Source of the DNA: Spongilla lacustris
Taxonomy: Eukaryota; Porifera; Demospongiae; Spongillida; Spongillidae
Direction: 5' to 3'
DNA length: 64,000 nt
Assembly: GCA_949361645.1 (NCBI GenBank)
Contig: OX442432.1
Span: 6,746,839-6,810,838 of the forward strand
A program made the translations under genes and the position numbers. Shown here piece after piece: positions 45,932 through 58,900 of the stretch; the stretch's first letter is position 1; each line of letters opens with the position of its first letter. Below the pieces are notes generated by a model. That model was not told the origin of the DNA. It saw nothing but the letters and a program-made list of their open reading frames with translations, and searched no databases.

Positions 45932-46361
45932 AATTCAAAGCTATACCGTAATCCTTATTTAGCGCGCATCTAATGATTCTTCGCTTTAAAATCATTTTTA
46001 AAAAAATATTATTTGCAATGCAGTAAACGTTATAACAATACACAGACATGTTTCAAACGCAATGTGTTTTCAGTTACTCTCTGTCGTTTCATCCTGGTAG
46101 CAGAGAATCCACAACACACGTTGAGGTGCACTGATTGTACCACTGAAACAGTCCAAACAATGGCTGTTGCACGGGTTGCCATGTGAGGATCCATATGGTG
46201 TACCATACAGTAGCGGGTGCTTTCACTTTCGAAGCAGCTCAGTAAGATCCTAACTCCATAAATCTATTATAGCACTATACATGTAATAAAGGACACACTA
46301 TTTGGTGGACTTCCTGGAGATCCATGCAACTCTGTCTACGTAGAGCACAAAGTAACCGACA

Positions 46362-47026
46362 TTAAGTTCTGCTGTCACTGTTGCTTTGCCCCAGGTGACA
46401 CAAGCTTGCAGTGGGAGGGAGAAGCAGCCTGCAATGAACATGTTCATCTATCGGAGTGGTGATAGACATCTCCCCAAGTTCCTGTGTTTGAAGCAATACA
46501 GATCCCAACTGAGTTGGCCTACGTACACTGATCTAGGGTTGCAGAGCATTAGCATAATGTACCAGCACAGTGTTAAAAAAAATTGACTGATCACCTTACG
46601 AAGTGCCCGTGACAATAGATGGCTTTATCACATGTAGATGGCGTTCCTGTCAGGAAATCCTGAACCTCTGATGACTGATATACCTGCATCACACCATCAG
46701 CACACCTGATGAGGAGACATTATTAAAATACACAAAATGAGAAAAATCAATACTCACTTCATTTCTGATTGATTTAAATGACAGAAAAATCCATATGTGT
46801 CTTTGCTACATGTAGGAGCAAGTGTATTGGCATATATGTTACAAGACCTGATCACACCATTACCTTTCAGTGTTGAGCCCTGATGCTCGACCAAACTGAA
46901 GCAGTGAAGGAAGGAGATGGAATCTGAACTTCTCCTTAACTTGGTTTATCCACCACAGCTCGCAAGACACACAGACTTCAACCTTGTTCGGTGTAAATCG
47001 CTTACAACACACAAGCTTGAATACAC
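46362..47026 (-). CDS. Unidentified spliced gene, last three exons
   Basis: Three minus-strand exons, complement(46864-47026), complement(46600-46705) and complement(46362-46481), join with matching phases (2, 0) and good splice sites, ending in TAA at 46362. They encode LVCCKRFTPNKVEVCVSCEL, WWINQVKEKFRFHLLPSLLQ; then CADGVMQVYQSSEVQDFLTG, TPSTCDKAIYCHGHF; then TTPIDEHVHCRLLLPPTASL. Cys and aromatic residues are frequent, and no transmembrane segment is obvious. I do not recognise the family. Upstream exons probably exist near 47.6-47.8 kb (a Pro/Asp-rich piece reading DADNSDIGPAPEDEPEACF), but I could not join them. Confidence 0.5.
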
Positions 47027-48475
47027 CTGTATAGATATGCATTCAGGCACACGTATCAATGAGTAACATACCTTTTAAAGAGCCCACCACACCCACACTT
47101 CAGTTTCATTAGTAGGTGTTAAGACGCAATGCAAAGCCAGAGAAAGGAGATGTGGAAATGAGTGCCAAAACTTACTTGCATAGCTGTGGACCATCATGCA
47201 GGGAACAAAGTAGATACTTGTTTGGGCCCAGAACTAGAGTGTGCAAGACCGCAAAATGTCAATGAAACTGCATTGTGTAAACCAACCACTTACTGATGTG
47301 CATCCACAGCTAGCTCAAGCATTCAGTTTGGTTTGCAACTTGCTCCTAAAGTTCTGTGCCTGCTGCTCCTTCTGCTCCTTCTTAGTTGGCAGAGATGGTA
47401 TGAGCTAGAGTATCTGGCTTGGTCCTAGCTGAGATTGCAAATGCACTGGACATCAACCTTGACATGAAAAGGACAATTGGGTAAGTGCAGTTTCAATATA
47501 AGAGTGGCGCTTACTGTGTAAGTCCTGCAATACATCACCGCTGGTGCTCAGAGCTGATTACATATTTCTGCTAACGAGGATTGTCATAAAGAAGACGGCT
47601 AGGCCTACCTACAAAAGCAGGCTTCGGGTTCATCCTCTGGGGCCGGGCCAATATCTGAATTATCAGCATCAGGACATGCAGCAGGGGAACTGGCTGAACC
47701 ACAATCGGTTGGCTGCACATGTGGCCGTGTGACAATACGGCTGTGCTGGTTTCTTCACCTATTATGATATACTGAAGGCATCGTGACGAGCCGCTTGCAG
47801 AAGACGCTTCTGAACTCCAATTCAAGCTTGAAGGGCGCTCTTTAACTTTCTCGAACAATTGCAATCGTGGTCACGTGATCAAACATGCTTTATTACGCGA
47901 GCGGTTACCCGGCCAGCCGTGTATTCGTTGTGAATTCAAGTTAATTGTAATTAACAATGGATAAACAATTCCACGATCGACTCCAGGTGATTCACACCTG
48001 ATATATACGGTCTGAATCCCATCACCCCTGCTACGTCTGTAATATCACAACCGTAACGCCCGAGATCATATTATCACGAGAGATTCACAAGTGTGTAGAA
48101 CTGGTTGTGTACATACATATGAAAAGGCGACGACGTTTAAGAGTAGAATTGCCTATAGTAAGGCAAATAATTTTCAACCTGCATAGCTGCCTAGATCGCA
48201 GTAACGTAGCCATTCGACCGAGATCCCCGAGACTTTAAGCCTACGTAATCAATCGGATGCATTTAGTGCTGATGTGTAAAATAGTAGTGCAGCAGCCATC
48301 CATTGCACTGCATCTGTCCGAAAACAGGGTTACCCTAACCTTACAGATTCACCATCATGCACACTTTTTAAAAAAGTTATTTTTGCGATATTTTTTGGGA
48401 TACATGTATTAATTTTGACCACTGCTATGTTGTTGATAGATGTAAAATGTGTGGTATAAAAACTCTAAAAAAAAC
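47027..48475. other. Probable 5' part of the unidentified gene, then intergenic
   Basis: Possible exon near 47620-47740 (minus) as noted for the previous entry. The rest is AT-rich, with nothing recognised. Confidence 0.35.
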
Positions 48476-50224
48476 TCAGATAGTCTCAGCCACATAAAAT
48501 GCACAGTAGTAGAAGACTCTGTCCCTCCTGTACAGCTCATTCGATAGACCTGTCAGAACCTTCACCCTGTCACTCAGGGCAGCCGAAGGTTGTCGAGGAC
48601 AGACATGGTTCCAAAAGGCTATCCTCCCTCCCTTCACCATTCTCTTTGCCAACACAGTAAACATGGCGTCCGTGTCCTCTGGACTCATGTACTCAAACAC
48701 ATCTGACATATTAGCCTGAAGGAAAGATCCTCCCTATAAAAACCATGAATTTCAAAGAACACAGAATCCCTACCTTGCTGAATACGTCATTCGAGCCCTT
48801 CAAGTATTCATCCAGTCCACCAGTGTACACTTCTATACGATCAACCAGTGCCTGTGTGCATAACACCAGGCACCATATATATGCCATGTATGGCTATATA
48901 TGGTCTACTCACTTTTAGTTTGTTGAATCCTTCCCTAGTCAAATATGGAGGAGCATAGTTGGGTTTAGAGCTGGGGTCAAATCCCCTAGATCCTCTGAGG
49001 TACCAGCTGAGATAAAAATTGTCTTGCACCGGGACGTCCTGACACACCCTGCTCATCTGCTTCCAGAGGGTGGAGCCTACTTCATCAACAGGCAGCTCCA
49101 AATACTTGTACTGGACCTCCGAACGTCCATGCTTTGCACTGTTTTCTTTCCCCAAGTATCGCCTTGGAGGAGAAAAGTGGTCTTTTAAGCAATCCTCACA
49201 CACACTGCAGCTATTCAAGGGCACACTGAATAGGGACACATAACACACTGTGCTGTTCCACCTGCTCTTCTTGCCACCATCCTTTAAATCGACTCTCTAA
49301 TGCAATGACAAATGATATGGCTCGGCCTCTGCCCCAGACCTTACTATTCATTCTACTTGCCTCTATTTACTGCCTACTTTGTCAATTCCCCAATGTCATT
49401 CACAGGCAGCTGTTCAAACGCTTCTCGCTGCTCTTCAAGTGTCTGGGCAGTGCAGAAACCGTCGATAGCCTCCGAGCCTACAACCTTGGGCAAGTGGTCC
49501 CTGTGGTAAGCAATGATGAACTTGTCCAGCCTTCCACACCAAGTGATTCCACTTTCGATGATGTCAGTGTGGCTGTCCCAATATACCTGCAGGAGGTGAT
49601 GCTTAGACTCACAGACAGCAGTTGTGATAGCAGCTTTTATAAAAATATATGTACTTTAAAATTAAACACTCCAAAAACTAAATGCATTTAAACACAAGTC
49701 ACAACTAGGCCCTAGACACGATTGCTCACCTGCGCATAGCTAGGTAAGCCCGCCTTAATCTTCTGGTAGATTGAGAGCCTGTCAGACAAACTGTTAACTC
49801 ATGGTTGCACACACCATCCTCACCCCGCTCCCCCATAGACTATTGCTCACCTCCGGTTTTCGGTGTCGTCTAGTTCTCCGAGAACCAGAAGATAGTCCTC
49901 GTAAGTGAGGTTCTTGATAGCGGCAATTTTCAGCTCCAAGATAGCATTCTGCGCTGGACTGAGGTCTACAGCTACAATCTTCTTTGGATTCTCGAGGAGG
50001 AGGTTAAGAGTATTGTCGCCCGCACTGCGCGCGAGAAAGGCATAATTTAGCTGGCGCCCATATTTGCAAAGGACAACTATAATATAAATATACCTTGTTA
50101 TTGATATTATGATGTCATCCTTTGTTACCTCCAGAGCGCTGGACAGCGTGCGGTGATCCTCCCACACCTTGCTGTAGCGGATAAGCGAAAGGTCCCACTG
50201 TTGGCTAACCTCGCTTTTTGCCAT
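48476..50224 (-). CDS. DUF3419 / BtaA-like S-adenosylmethionine aminocarboxypropyltransferase
   Basis: Seven exons, complement(48476-48715, 48774-48851, 48913-49296, 49404-49586, 49730-49778, 49851-50024, 50094-50224), join in phase to give about 412 residues. SLIRYSKVWEDHRTLSSALE followed by SAGDNTLNLLL is the BtaA start and SAM-binding motif I. IVAVDLSPAQNAILELKIAA is the acidic motif II. RLSIYQKIKAG, YWDSHTDIIESGITWCGRLD, VYTGGLDEYL and ANMSDVFEYMSPEDTDAMFT follow in family order. BtaA transfers the 3-amino-3-carboxypropyl group of SAM to diacylglycerol, the first step of betaine-lipid synthesis in bacteria and algae. The animal role is unknown. A BtaB-like N-methyltransferase is not visible here. 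The exon ending at 49296 could hide another small intron. Confidence 0.85.
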
Positions 50225-52735
50225 TGCATCGATCGGCGAGACAACGAAATTAAAAGGAAGTTTATATTAGTTATAGGCGCACTACTGTTCTACGTGTGTC
50301 AAAAAGGGTATAATTAGAACATTGCCCTTATGTACCGGAATAATGGCGTCAATAAGCTCATTATCTCAGTACACAGTTCGGAGTCATTTTTTAACAACCA
50401 GGACACAAATTAGTTATAAAACAGGGCCTATTCATGTGTACATATCACTTCTACACAGAACCATACCTAAGACAATAACTGGTATAATTGTTTACGCTGA
50501 TGGAGAAGTAATTTTTAATACGCTCACGCGCAATCAATGGGGATACTCCCCTTCTTTGTTATCGTTGTTCTCGTGAACCGAAGTTTTTGGATGGATTCTG
50601 AAAAACGGCACATTCAGTTGGAGCCTTGTACTGTACGTTCAGGTAGGTTTCAGACTGGCTCTAATAAAATCTTGATAGTTTAACGATCCCGAAAAGTATG
50701 AATATTCCATGACTTTAATATGATCTCTGATACGGAAGCCTATGGAGTTTTATCAGGGTTAGCTCGAAAAAATATTCCCGGCTCTGTCCATGGATGGCCA
50801 TTATCACACCATTGTTTCAAATTCGCAGCTGAACTGAATTTGAGCTTTGGACTATTAAATAGACGTTTTAAAGGACGACGTGCAGATCCACCCACAAATG
50901 TTTTGCAAGAATTGCTATGATGCGATGCAATTAACGTACACTGCGTACATGAATCAACAGTACCAGTAACCATCGTACTAAATTCCTGGGAAGCCCACTT
51001 ACCCAGCGGTGAGTGCAAGGTAAGGATGCCGATATCTGCTCATACCAAAAAAATAAACATCTGTGTTCATATCTAGGTGTCACCCATTAAGTGTAAAAAC
51101 AACAAAAATTGCTTTCAGTGGAACATATAGAATGTGTTGCACCATGCATATGATGATAACATAATAAAGGAGGCACAACTAGCTACACCTCTGCACTGGA
51201 GATAGTTGAAATGTTTCATCTGCCATGCTTCCACTGATAGGCCAGTTCAGCTACCTTGCCAGGTTGTTGCATGTACAGACTGCCTGGCACAAAGGTAGTA
51301 TGTTGCCACACTATGGAATGTGTGCCTAGCTCCTGCAGGACATCCTTTTGCACTGTGGTTCCTGCAATGGTGATATCAGGGCAGCACAACATTGGAGTGT
51401 AGTGCCAGCTAAGGAAAGTGTGCTTACTCCACTTCAGGGTATCGCTGGTTTATGACCACACTTCATCTTGTGGTCATTTTATAAATATCATGGGCGTCAC
51501 CAGGGGGGGGGGGGGGGGGGCAGGGAGAACCATGGCCCCCCCCCCCCCCCCCCCTTTTGGACCGAATGGCGTCCTCTCCCTGTGATAAAAGTTAACATAC
51601 ATGTGCACCCCCCCCCCCCCCCCCCCCCACTGGCTGAATTGGCTGAAAGCGGACAGCCCCCCCCCCCTCCCACCCACTGGTTGAATCAGCCAAAAGTGGA
51701 CAGCACCCTCCCCCCCCCCCCCCCTCTCACTGGTTGAATCAGCCGAAAGCGGACAGCACCCTCCCCCCCAAACTGGTCAAATCAGCTGAAAGCGGGCAGT
51801 GCATTTGCGGCTGTCAAATGGCGCCCCCTTGCCCTATCCTGCCCCCCCCTTCCAGAAAAGCTGGGGGCACCCATGTATGTAATACTTGTGATAAACAACG
51901 TGCATAGCCATATAAGGCTATACATCAGCAGTACACAGGGGTGTTTATTGTACTTCAGGGTACACTAGTTTTGACCACACCCCTTCCTGGTGTAAGATAG
52001 TCAGCCATCTTGTGGTCATTTTATAAATGTAAGGTGAAGGCATGGCTGTAGTGAAAGACACCATACACAGATATGTGGGGTTATACACCAGCAGTACACA
52101 GGTGCTTACACTACTCAGGTTCAAGGCTTTGCCCATACCTATTCCTGGTGGAAATAGTGTGGTCCTTGCATGTATAAACCTATGTACTGCACAGGTAATA
52201 CTCTCACCAATGATTGACTTATGATATCACAAAATCTGAATAACTTATGATTTAAACTAAGGTTTTCCATTAAAATACATTGGCCAAATGCATCACGGTT
52301 ACCTAGTTGCTAGGACGCGCACACATACAGTTTATTTTAAAACGTATATTAGAGCCAGCTCGAACAAACCAAAAATAGAAAGCTCTTCCTATCCACTATA
52401 AGGTACTGATCTCAGTTTAGGCACCAAAACTTCAGGAGTTTGGGCATAAGCAAATTCGTGAGACAACTACGGCAAGATATGCGCCTGCCTTTCCTCGCGT
52501 GGCGATCGAGCGGCACAAGTTAAAATCATAAAACTGCTGAATCAGGTAGAGGACAGGCTAGGAACTTACAAAACTGCACAGCCGTTGCTATCCTTCGTTG
52601 TATTTAAGAGGAATAGTGCACATTCCAACGTTGCTTGTATGTGGCCATTTTGTTGCTAGGCTTACGATTTCATTTCAAAATTACTGGGCGTCGGTCTTTT
52701 TGACACACGTTTCAATGGAATGAAACAGTAGTGAG
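50225..52735. other. Intergenic, repeat-derived
   Basis: No gene recognised. At 51420-52150, three loosely related copies contain CAGCAGTACACAGG, CTTCAGGGTA and TCTTGTGGTCATTTTATAAAT, probably one dispersed repeat. Poly-G/poly-C tracts fill 51500-51780. Confidence 0.5.
51500..51850. repeat. Poly-G/poly-C tracts
   Basis: Several runs of 12-22 G or C between copies of a motif around TGGTTGAATCAGCCGAAAGC. Such tracts are error-prone to assemble. Confidence 0.8.
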
Positions 52736-52823
52736 GCGTAGCCCGACCTTCGCGTTTTAATTGGCGTTCCATAGATATTATTAGAGTAGATCTATGGTTA
52801 AAGCGAAGGTCGTCGGGCTACGC
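52736..52823. mobile_element. 88-bp hairpin (MITE-like) element
   Basis: GCGTAGCCCGACCTTCGCGT at the left end and its complement at the right (AAGCGAAGGTCGTCGGGCTACGC region). The arms are about 22 bp with a 3 bp indel and a second inner palindrome (CCATAGAT/ATCTATGG). It could be a miniature inverted-repeat element. Confidence 0.6.
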
Positions 52824-52985
52824 AATTATCAATGGCCCACATTTTAATTGCAAGTGTAACTTGCTGTAGTGACGCCTCCACAGTAGTCGTGACAACATCA
52901 GCCGTATGTGACACCAAACATACACAACAACTACATTTCGAAAGGATCAAACAATGTTTGTGGGATTGTAAATGAAACAAGACCT

Positions 52986-55900
52986 CTACATGCCAGCCCA
53001 GTTAAGGAGTGCCAGCCTCTGGTTGTTCTCCTGCTCCTTGACAATCTGCTCAGGTATTCTGTGCAGGTACCACATCTGACATATTTCACGGTAGCTCTCA
53101 GGCTGTAGCTTTAGTGGATTTCCTCGACTGTTGAGAAGAAGGAAGGGCAGTTATGTCACACGCTCATCAGGGCAGTTATGTCACACGCTCATCAGGGCAG
53201 TTATGTCACATGCTCATCAGGGCAGTTATGTCATATGCTCATCAGGGTAGTTATGTCATATGCTCATCAAGGCACATCAGGGTAGTTATGTCACACGCTC
53301 ATCAGGGCAGTTATGTCACATGCTCATCAGGGCAGTTATGTCACACACACATCAGGGCAGTTATGTCACACGCTCATCAGGGCAGTTATGTCACACGCTC
53401 AGAGATGGTCAATCTCCCACACCTAAATAAGGCTGCCTTAACCTCCAATTACCATGGTAACATTCACCACATCATAAAGTATATGTTAATCTTTTAAAAT
53501 TAATAACTTAGCTATGTACTGACATCCCAAGTCAGGATATCTAGTGCTCAAGCCCAGGATACTCTGCCCTTAGGTCAGGATATCTAGTGCTCAAGCCCAG
53601 GATACTCTGCCCTTAGGTCAGGATATCTAGTGCTCAAGCCCAGGATATCTGCCCTTAGGTCAGGATATCTAGTGCTCAAGCCCAGGATACTCTGCCCTTA
53701 GGTCAGGATATTCCCTTTTACAAACTCTGATACAGTTACACTGCTTACCTGAACCCAGGGTCAGGCTCTCCGTATTCGTCACGATAAGGCGGGATAACTG
53801 TGCACCCTCTCACGTTATGTAGGTCAGTGGCATCAATGAGGATGATCAGGTGATCCCTCACCAGCAAGGCCATTCCAATACCACCACCACAGCTGTTAAC
53901 AAAGGCAAACACATGACCACACCTTACACATGTGCTTGCCACACCACACACCTATTATCACACCTCCACCACCAACACAACAATGAACATATCACACCCC
54001 TAACATCCATATAACATCCAACCAACAACTACCACACCCCTAACATCCCACCAACAACCACACCCCTAACATCCCACCAACAACAACCACACCCCTAACA
54101 TCCCACCAATACCACACCCCTAACATCCCACCAACACCTACCACACCCCTAACATCCCACCAACAACTACCACACCTCAACCACTCACACATCCCACCAG
54201 GGATTTACCGCCCCCACCCCCTACCCATCCACTACCCACCCCCCTGGTTTGCCCCTAATTTGACAAACCCCACCCCCTGGTTTACACATGCCATGTCAAT
54301 GCATGGCATGCCATTTGGTGCAGAGGGAAGACTTTAATTTTTGCCCACCCACTATATTATCCGAAACCCACCCCCTGTTGCAAATTTGGCAGTAAATCCC
54401 TGCCCACCCCACCTAAACACCTATTACACCCACCACCCACACCTCATCACAATCACACACACACCTTTGCACATGATCTGTGAAGCCTCCTATCTTGATC
54501 GGCTCCTCCCCCTCCACCTTCACCTCCACCTGGCAACAGTAGGACCGAGAACAGATGACATCACCACACACCAAGCAGAGCATGGGCATCTGAGAATCCC
54601 CTGTCTGATCACCGGCCACCATCTTGGGGCACCTTTAAGAGGAAGAGCACATTAAGTACATGTAGCAGTGGGCATAGAATCGAGAGGTTTGGGTGACTTT
54701 AAAAAGAACAAGTGGCTTGTATGGTAATGAAAGATCAGACATACACTCTTAGGTCTTCTTATAACACTGGTAACCATGACATCACACAACCCGCTCTTCC
54801 CTTCCCACCTGAAAGCAGACAGCTGCTTCACAAGAACCGTAAAATCGTCTGGGAGCTGGATCAGTTGGCGTGGCAACAGCAGAGCAGGTGGATGGCCATC
54901 AACAAGTTGGGCAATTCTGGGATGTGTGCACCAACTGTGTGCCAGGATGGGACCAATATCCCCTTGGTAACACACCAGTACACCAATATCCCCTTGGTAA
55001 CACCAATATCCCCTTGGTAACACACCAGTACACCAATATCCCCTTGGTAACACACCAGTACACCAATATCCCCTTGGTAACACACCAGTACACCAATATC
55101 CCCTTGGTAACATACCAGTACACCAATATCCCCTTGGTAACATACCAGTACAATATCCCCCTTTCCAGTACACCAATATTCCCTTCAGGCTTGGGGAACA
55201 CTCCAGTGCCCCAAATCAATAGAACTACAAACTCGCCCCACTAGCCTGACCTTAACCCACTCTGATGAAGGGGTGGAGCTTACCTTTCTGCCAACTGCTG
55301 CAAATTAAAACCACTAGAAGGCTCCAGAAGAGTGTGTATGGCTGCAGGCAGGTCCAGGTAGGCATAGAGGTCCTGGTGTGTGGACGCAGCAGAAGCTTGT
55401 AGTCCAGAAATGACACACGTTGCCGTGAGCGACAAGAAATAAACACTATGAGGACAGAGCACTTACCAGAGGAATGGACCAGGCTGATACCAGTGACCCC
55501 CTTGAAGAAGAGGGAGCAGCAGTGCAGGAGAGGATAGAGGTGGCTTTGGGCCCCTACGTACAGGTCGTAGGGCATAGGGGGGCAGTCTGCAGGAAGACTG
55601 GGGGGGGAGCAAGGGAGATTAGGTTGCTAAGCGACGAGGGAAAGGGCATGACTTACCCTGCCAGGTGCCTGTACTTGATCCACAAGCTCTGCAGGCTGCG
55701 CCCGATGACTACCTCTGATGAGCTGTCAGACTGGCTACTGACAGCTGCTGCAAGGCACGACAATGGAGGCATAGTTGTGCCACCCCATCCAAGTACCATT
55801 ACTTCCCTCCTCCAAGCTGATATGCTGCCACACCCCCTTTCTTTCTAGCCTATTCCAAGCTTTATATAACTGCATACGTATGCAAACAAGACACACACAC

Positions 55901-58900
55901 ACACGCACACCACATACCACATACAAATGCCCACACTACACACACATGCACACATTACACACAAAACACCCCATACACATGCCCACAGTCACTACACACA
56001 CCATGCACACATTACACACAAACATACACCCCTCCCCCCACACACACACATACAGCTGCCATCTGATGACTCCATGGCTGGAGGGCTGGTGAGGAGGTAC
56101 TGCAGCAGCTGTGCTGCCACACCCACTTTCACAAGGACCTGATCAGTGACCGCCATGAGGGGCAGGACCACAGGGTTGTCATCCACTGCCCCCGTGGGGC
56201 TGATGAGGCTGGCGAACATAGAGAGTAGGCTGAAATGTAGGTTAACCTGAAAGGGATAAAGAGGGAGAAGGGAAGGGGGAGGAGGAGAGGGAAAAGATGA
56301 GGGGTAAGGAGAAAGGAGGGAAAGGAAGAGATAGGGAAGAGGAGAGGAGCGGTGAGGGAGAAGAGGGATGGAGGGAGGGGGAGGAGGGAAATAGAAAAGT
56401 AGAAAAGCACAAATAGCAGATAAGTATTTGTACTGTTTAACAACAGGCAAGAACACACCAATGTAACAAAGCAATCCATCTCCAGGATATTGGGCAGTTC
56501 AGCAAATGCAAGACCCTCCAGCAAAAATGCTAAAAAAAAAACAAGCCACCATCAACCTCATGTTCCCACCTCTCATGTGACCTGCTCACTGTTAATAAGC
56601 CTCCCAACGTAAGTGGCCAGCACTGGCAAAGATGGCCGATTGGCCGCAACACTGCAGCAGTGGACCATAGACTGGACCATATCCAACTGGAGGGGTCATA
56701 AGGTTAGCACAACAGATGTAACCTCTCTCCACCCTTCTCCCTTCCCAAATACCTGGCGAGTGGAGAGGTACTCGTAGATGAACTTGCCACAACTTCGGGC
56801 AGAAAACTCTATTTGTGTGGGAAGTAAGGAGGGAGATGATCACATGGCACCCCCACTCACCCACCCCCACACATGGCACCACCCACCCACCCACCCCCAC
56901 ACATGGCACCACCCACCCACCACAGGGACACACCTAAGCTCTCGATTGTGTACGCTATGTTGTTCCACTGTGCCACACAGACCTTTGGGCTGTTCTCATC
57001 AGGGTGTGTGTTGTAGGTACGCTGGGGGAAGGTATAACATATACAGGAACCTTTGGGGAGGGGGAGGAGGAGGAAGGGGAGGAGGAAGGGGAGGAGGAGG
57101 GGGTACAACTAACTGTGTACACTGCTTGAGAGAAGAGTTCCACTACATCTGCTTTCACACCTACCTCTACCCTGAGGTAAAGAAAGCAAGCTCACAGAAG
57201 GCATACCAAAGCACATATAGGACCTTGCTTAATGCTCAGACTGCACTAAACATGTGCACAGAGGCTTGTCCTAACACAAACCTTTTATCAGCAAAGTGGC
57301 TGGGTTTGGCATAGCCAGGAAACAAGTGAGTCACTTTGTCTAAGAATGTCACATCAACACTAGAACCTTCTATTGTGAGCAGAGAAGGAAAAAAATTATA
57401 GCCATATCCCTGCAGAAACTGATCAGTTCCCCTCCCCTTCCCTTTTAATCTCCTCCCCTTCCTTTTAATCTCTCCTCCCCTTCCTTTTAATCTCTCTTCC
57501 TCTTCCCTTTCAAATCTCTCCTCCCCTTCCCTTTTAAATCTCTCCTCCTCCCCTCTCCTACCAACCATCACTACCTTCTGCAGCACTTTCAGCCTGTTTC
57601 TGGGCCAGTACCACCAAATCCCTCCACTCTGGGAATGTGAGCTGGCTGGAGGGAGCCTTGAGCTCCTGGGGCTCAGGCTTGGTGAGGGGGAGGAGGGGAC
57701 ACACTGTGTTGCAGAAGCTGGCACACAGTGGACAGAAGAACTCCCCTAAATCCCACTTCACCGACTGGCTATAAATAGCCAAAAAGCGACGTGTTTGTTC
57801 AAGTTTCTTGTTCTCAACAAACCTGCAATAGAACAAGGAGTGTGGCCATGACAACACCACAGAACTAGTGCTTGAAAAAAAAAACACCCTACACACAGAG
57901 CCACATTGTTAGGGGGTATGCTCCTCTATCACCAACATACACTAGGCAGCTCAAATGAATATAAGAAGTCCTAAGCTTTCATTTGATATGAAGGGAACAT
58001 GTTCCTTATACCAATGACAATACTAATAGCAGGCCTGGGCACCAGTTACACTAGGCCTGGGTACCAGTTATAACATAGGCCTGGGCACCAGTCATACTAG
58101 GCCTGGGCATCAGTGATAATATAGGCCTGGGTACTAGATGGGTTACCTTGTCCAGCACTCAGCATGCATGTAGTGGCCACACCCTCCACTAAACACACCA
58201 AACTGGCTATCTGCTCTGCCCAACAACAGATCACCATCTGCAAGGAGACAAGCACATCGTAGAAAGTGATGAAAAGATGCACACAACTTTATGCAACGTT
58301 TAATTACAGAAGTAATTGCACCCCCAGCTTACAAATGCATCCCAGTCCCCAGCCCATCCTACCCCAGTCCCCAGCCCATCCTACCTCTGTCAGTAGTAGA
58401 CTTCATGCACCTCCTGAGCACAGAGGAACACTGCACCTGGGCCGCCTGCACAAACGCCTTCCCATTCCCCGCCACGTTCTTCGTTTCCTCTTGGCACAGG
58501 ATGCAGGTGGCGGACATGGGAGGAGGGGTGTGGCTCATCAGTGGAGCCACGCCCAGTGCACACTGAAGAGCTGTGTGCTGGGTGGATGAGTGCACCACCT
58601 CCTCCTCCACACTCCCCAAGTCGATCTGGTCCAGTTCAGCCTTGTAGGTCTCCAGGAACCTTTTCTGCATGTCAGCCATCTGCTTCATCACTTTCTCCCT
58701 TTTAAGCTTGATGTCATTCTTGCTGAACTCATCAGAAATCTGCTTCTCCACAGGGACCATGTTGGCTACTGGTGTGGTAATGCCTTCATCCCTCACTTTG
58801 GTAAGGTACTGTTTGGGGGGGGGGGGGGGGGGGGTAAGTGGCAAATCACTTATCGGTGCAAAAAATATCAATGCCAACAATGGGATGGAGCTGGGCCTAA

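Noticed and set aside
51468..51737. Pro-rich and Gly-rich frames
   Set aside because: They are generated by poly-C/poly-G tracts.
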